This document shows positions 22,582-23,118 of a stretch of 23,118 nucleotides of DNA, in pieces. Position numbers and translations under genes: made by a program. Within the stretch, counting starts at the first letter, position 1. Each line of letters starts with the position of its first letter. Origin of the DNA: CAZBZG01 sp964496245 (GTDB lineage: Bacteria > Planctomycetota > SZUA-567); the NCBI GenBank assembly GCA_964496245.1, contig CAZBZG010000035.1:1-23118 (forward strand). The letters run 5' to 3'. The notes beneath the pieces are model-generated. The model was not told where the DNA came from. It did not search any database and saw only the letters and a list, made by a program, of their open reading frames with translations.

Positions 22582-23118
22582 TCACCTGCCTCTGCCAGCC
22601 GGAGGTCCGCCCTTACCAGCCGGAGGTCCGCCCCTGCCGGCCGCAGGCTTACCTTCAGGCTTGCCGACGTCCTCAGGTTTGCCGGCGTCCTCAGGTTTGC
22701 CGGCGTCCTCAGGTTTGCCGGCCTTTCCAAGGGCCTCCAAGCTGGCCTCCTGCGCCTTGCGGGACGCCTCAATGGCCTTCTCGATGGCCGGCCTGGCCTC
22801 TTCGGGCACCTTGTCCAGCAGCCCCGTAAGCACCTCGGTGTGCTTCCCGGTGGCTTCGGCCACCCGTTGCCTGGCGAGTTCCCGGCCGCGGGCTTCCGGC
22901 GCAGCGTCGTCGTCGGACATGCCGGCCAGGTCGTTTTGCAGCGCCTTGAGGGCCGCGGCGTTGCCAGTTTGGACGTCTTCGATGGCCTTGTTGATGGCGG
23001 GCTTGGCCTCCTCCGGAACCTTGGCGAGCACCTCTTCCAGAGGCTTCAGCGCGGATTGCGTTGCCGCATCCACCAGATCGTACAGCCCCTGGCCCTGGGG
23101 ACCGAGTTTCCTGGCCAG
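22582..23118 (-). CDS. DUF5667-like helical protein, 5' end beyond the window
   Basis: Open from the window edge for 178 residues to a TGA at 22582-22584. The frame runs on upstream of the GTG at 23073 (LARKLGPQGQGLYDL), so that GTG is probably internal. Two copies of a helical unit KVPEEA(K/R)PAI(N/E)KAIE occur about 70 residues apart, a pattern of DUF5667-type domains in which the helix continues with an Ala/Lys-rich segment. The C-terminus is low complexity: GKPEDA repeated three times, then Gly/Pro/Lys/Arg-rich PPAGKGGPPAGRG. The basic tail could contact nucleic acid or the cell wall. The function of the family is not established. Confidence 0.75.
   Translation of the reverse strand: MARKLGPQGQGLYDLVDAATQSALKPLEEVLAKVPEEAKPAINKAIEDVQTGNAAALKALQNDLAGMSDDDAAPEARGRELARQRVAEATGKHTEVLTGLLDKVPEEARPAIEKAIEASRKAQEASLEALGKAGKPEDAGKPEDAGKPEDVGKPEGKPAAGRGGPPAGKGGPPAGRGR
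22666..22719. repeat. 18-bp tandem repeat (3 copies) in the DUF5667-like gene
   Basis: Three units at 22666-22683, 22684-22701 and 22702-22719 share CGTCCTCAGGTTTGCC, differing only at the second base of unit 1 (GA versus GG). Because 18 is a multiple of 3, each encodes GKPED(A/V) and copy-number change would stay in frame. A degenerate fourth unit precedes them. Confidence 0.9.

Overview
The window is GC-rich bacterial DNA, and all but one of its gene groups lie on the minus strand. It carries an outer-membrane porin ending in Phe, a lipoprotein, an MJ0042-like zinc-ribbon start, a short SufC/SufB-like pair and palindromic intergenic repeats. Together these suggest a Gram-negative-type (diderm) bacterium, perhaps of the Planctomycetes/Verrucomicrobia/Kiritimatiellae/Lentisphaerae group. 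That placement is inference; there is no rRNA or other strong marker. Two 10-N gaps (2487-2496, 2715-2724) show this is scaffolded draft or metagenome sequence.

Layout: (1) 1-2514: a STAS-like protein, a HEAT-repeat lipoprotein, and the start of a zinc-ribbon protein cut by a gap but with a very good promoter and Shine-Dalgarno site. (2) 2725-4300: a beta-barrel porin with its own probable promoter and a textbook intrinsic terminator. (3) 4523-16740: a phosphate island read right to left as Na/Pi cotransporter-phoU2, then phoB-phoR, then pstS-pstC-pstA-pstB-glgC-phoU. Each of the three units is preceded by an array of 11-bp direct repeats (core CTNAC on the minus strand) that looks like a PhoB/PhoP box. 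(4) 16891-17858: the only plus-strand genes, folB-folK, with a visible promoter and an ATGA overlap. (5) 17943-22173: sufC-sufB/D-like, a DHH phosphoesterase, an MscS-type channel and thiol peroxidase, tightly packed on the minus strand. (6) 22174-23118: a repeat-bearing intergenic region, then a DUF5667-like protein that runs off the window edge.

The phosphate genes form one regulatory circuit. PhoR/PhoB sense phosphate limitation. PstSCAB is the high-affinity ATP-driven importer and the Na/Pi transporter is a second uptake route. Two PhoU-domain proteins probably tune the two transporters and PhoR separately, and the porin may supply outer-membrane entry. Unusual points are a PstA with a roughly 265-residue, largely helical extracytoplasmic insertion, glgC (ADP-glucose synthesis) between pstB and phoU, and a roughly 440-nt pstS leader carrying a palindromic repeat.

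The most promising leads are the shared Pho-box arrays, the PstA insertion, the glgC placement, a dispersed repeat family with two diverged copies here, and a zinc-ribbon gene that the first gap has probably hidden.
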